From JACCTI01 sp038237435 (GTDB lineage: Bacteria; Verrucomicrobiota; Verrucomicrobiia; Chthoniobacterales; UBA10450): a stretch of DNA of 64,000 nt. The stretch's first letter is position 1. Each line of letters opens with the position of its first letter. Location: assembly GCA_038237435.1 (NCBI GenBank), contig JBBRYT010000003.1:1-64000 (forward strand). Reading direction: 5' to 3'. The translations under genes and the position numbers were made by a program. The notes under the pieces are model-generated. The model searched no databases, had not been told where the DNA came from, and worked only from the letters and a program-made list of their open reading frames with translations. This document shows, one piece after another, positions 63,135 to 64,000 of the stretch.

Positions 63135-63206
63135 AAGCGACGGAAGGATTCGAACCTTCAACCTGACTCGAGTAAAAGCCTGCTCTATCCGTTGAGCTAC
63201 GTCGCT
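63135..63206 (-). tRNA. tRNA-like gene with non-standard anticodon loop
   Basis: The minus strand folds as a cloverleaf: acceptor AGCGACG/CGTCGCT, D stem GCTC/GAGC, T arm GAAGG-TTCGAAT-CCTTC and a 5-nt variable loop AGGTT. The anticodon arm is odd: GGCTT can pair with GAGTC (with G-U pairs), leaving a 6-nt loop TTACTC rather than 7. The isotype cannot be assigned. The discriminator position is U, and no CCA is encoded. It may be a degenerate or divergent tRNA. Confidence 0.7.
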
Positions 63207-63219
63207 ACTGCGAAGATTG

Positions 63220-63250
63220 GGCCACAGCACAACCTGTGGCCTTTTCCTTT
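63220..63250 (+). terminator. Terminator-like hairpin with no evident gene upstream
   Basis: GGCCACAG (63220-63227) and CTGTGGCC (63234-63241) form a perfect 8-bp stem with loop CACAAC, followed by TTTTCCTTTT on the plus strand. It is oriented to end a plus-strand transcript, yet the nearest upstream gene is on the minus strand. Confidence 0.6.
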
Positions 63251-63384
63251 TGCAGCGACTCCAAGATGCAGCGTTAACGGTTCTTCCTTCAAGCCGAAAA
63301 ATGTAACATTTTTTCTACGTCTGTACAAGCCTTGTGCAACCGCTGACGAGAAGTTAGGGGGAATTCGAGCCAACGTGGAACAGG

Positions 63385-63427
63385 TTTATAGCGGCGTCGA
63401 CTTGACCTGTCATCCGGCGCGGCTCAT
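63385..63427 (+). repeat. 43-bp direct repeat, copy 2
   Basis: TTTATAGCGGCGTC ... GGCGCGGCTCAT, identical to copy 1 at 62920 apart from two substitutions. It precedes the cobalamin riboswitch by about 30 bp. Confidence 0.75.
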
Positions 63428-63454
63428 CCTGCGCGCAGTTCTTTGCGAGTTTGA

Positions 63455-63628
63455 TCAGTGGATCGGCGCGAGAAATCCCGTGTGAATCGGGAGCAGTTGC
63501 GCTGCTGTAACTGGATACGACTTCCCATAAACCAATCCTCGACTGGGTCGAGGGTGAAGGCGGGGAGAAGGTGTGCTTGGTCTCGTTAGGCCAAACCGCA
63601 AGCCAGGAGCCAGAATATTCGCCCGCTC
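63455..63628 (+). promoter_or_regulatory. Cobalamin (AdoCbl) riboswitch
   Basis: Represses the following receptor gene when B12 is present. The core GAGAAATCCCGTGTGAATC, then GGGAGCAGTTGCGCTGCTGTAAC, corresponds to the GGGAA...GTGCGAATC...GGAGC...GCGGTAA core of the E. coli btuB element, with the second piece split here for length. The later pieces GTGAAGGCGGGGAGAAGG and AAGCCAGGAGCC match the peripheral and closing elements. A copy of the dispersed octamer (63582-63589) lies inside it. Confidence 0.85.
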
Positions 63629-63752
63629 CACCTCATTCGTGCCCCTGCGTGTGCAGACGGTTCGACAAAACTTCTTCGCAAAAAAGAAGAATGAGAGCTG
63701 TGGGCTGCCGCATTCGGTTCGTCCGCCTCTCAACAAATGGAGGAAAACGAAA

Positions 63753-64000
63753 ATGCGGAAATGCTCACCTTGGTTGAGTCAGCTCGTCGGCATGGCTTTG
63801 CTCGTCATGCCGATGATCGGTCGCGCGCAAGACGCCGTGACCGAAAGTGCAGAGATCATCGTCACCGCGACGCGTCTGCCGATTCCGGAAGATGAATCGC
63901 CATCAAGTATCAGCGTCATCACCAGCGACGAAATCGAAGAGAAACAAATCCACCGCGTGGCCGACGCTTTGCGCGAAGTCCCTGGTCTCTCGGTTGTGCA
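63753..64000 (+). CDS. btuB: TonB-dependent cobalamin receptor BtuB-like (5' part)
   Basis: An outer-membrane receptor that imports B12. Only the first 83 codons are in the window. The signal peptide (SQLVGMALLVMPMIGRAQ) is followed by the TonB-box-like EIIVTATRLP and the plug domain start (SSISVITSDEIEEKQ, then RVADALREVPGLSVV). The ATG at 63753 follows a GGAGG ribosome-binding site 9 nt away. The riboswitch upstream supports the substrate. Confidence 0.9.
   Translation, partial: MRKCSPWLSQLVGMALLVMPMIGRAQDAVTESAEIIVTATRLPIPEDESPSSISVITSDEIEEKQIHRVADALREVPGLSVV

Larger units (their letters stand above)
70..63589. repeat. Dispersed octamer family CTAACGAG / CTCGTTAG
   Basis: Copies read as CTAACGAG start at 70, 736, 1645, 8926, 9946, 14817, 15324, 17143, 17667, 18711, 28491, 36395, 37480, 38625, 54382, 54927, 56696, 57430 and 62134. 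Copies read as CTCGTTAG start at 3131, 6493, 6827, 16078, 20113, 21836, 22167, 23738, 24240, 28099, 30304, 37743, 46708, 47513, 48042, 50481, 51706, 54126, 59358, 60846 and 63582. The longer consensus is GCCTAACGAGT. Chance would give about two copies. About 18 one-mismatch relatives (CTAACGA core) also occur. Stretches 30.4-36.3 and 38.7-46.7 kb have none. Confidence 0.85.

Noticed and set aside
63045..63230. Minus-strand ORF across the tRNA
   Set aside because: It reads through the tRNA cloverleaf and has no protein signature.
70..63589. Integron attC sites
   Set aside because: GCCTAAC and GTTAGGC fit the attC core consensus, and a close pair occurs at 18577-18591, but the copies lie singly inside conserved genes without the long palindromic spacer or cassette structure.
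1..64000. CRISPR array or prophage
   Set aside because: No regularly spaced repeats and no phage structural, integrase or lysis genes were found.

Overview
The window looks like a core-genome segment from a GC-rich, diderm, rod-shaped bacterium, most likely a soil member of the Verrucomicrobiota (Spartobacteria/Chthoniobacterales-like). The grounds are a protein of the Verrucomicrobia/Planctomycetes-restricted Minf_1886 family, a bacterial deoxyhypusine-synthase-like enzyme, an Mla-type lipid transporter, an outer-membrane secretin, a B12 receptor and an mre-type elongation cluster. The lineage is inferred from gene content, not from a database search. Almost every stretch is occupied by intact housekeeping genes. 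There is no prophage and no CRISPR array.

Layout: 1-5.7 kb carries mfd (cut by the window edge), a DAHP synthase, an L,D-transpeptidase lipoprotein, two zinc-ribbon proteins and a Gly/Tyr-rich peptidoglycan-binding protein. 5.8-12 kb carries a secreted protein of unknown function, the Minf_1886 protein, a fused double M16 peptidase, a DUF1844 protein, a REP-like inverted repeat pair and topoisomerase IB. 11.9-16.5 kb has the mlaE-F-D operon, a glycosyltransferase and carA. A 6S RNA lies between carA and the pheT-pheS-rplT group (16.5-20.6 kb). 20.7-29 kb holds a CHASE2 adenylate cyclase, mpl, a secretin/ATPase pair and rpe. 29.2-35.6 kb is the elongation operon mreB-C-D, PBP2 and RNase G. 35.7-42.5 kb has two paralogous outer-membrane barrels, thiH-thiS, a LysE exporter, an NfeD-type protease and dnaG. 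42.5-48 kb has rpoD with a basic AT-hook-like N-terminal extension, two small envelope genes, ribD and two tandem Hsp20 genes. 48-55 kb has a patatin-like phospholipase, recA and alaS. 55-62.9 kb has mixed conserved genes including a YebC regulator, an amino-acid permease and an ADP-heptose epimerase. The last kilobase has a 43-bp direct repeat, an unusual tRNA, a cobalamin riboswitch and the start of a BtuB-like receptor.

Two things stand out. First, alaS contains an in-frame REP-associated (IS200/Y1-type) transposase of about 190 residues. Its catalytic His-x-His and Tyr are intact, and it is bounded by inverted double hairpins that covary between the two ends. The reading frame runs through the insert without a stop, so this essential synthetase appears to be made as a chimera. 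Second, the octamer CTAACGAG/CTCGTTAG (longer form GCCTAACGAGT) occurs about 40 times by eye in 64 kb, where about 2 are expected by chance. It occurs on both strands and inside genes, at stop codons and even in the riboswitch. That distribution resembles a DNA-uptake or other genome-wide signal sequence.
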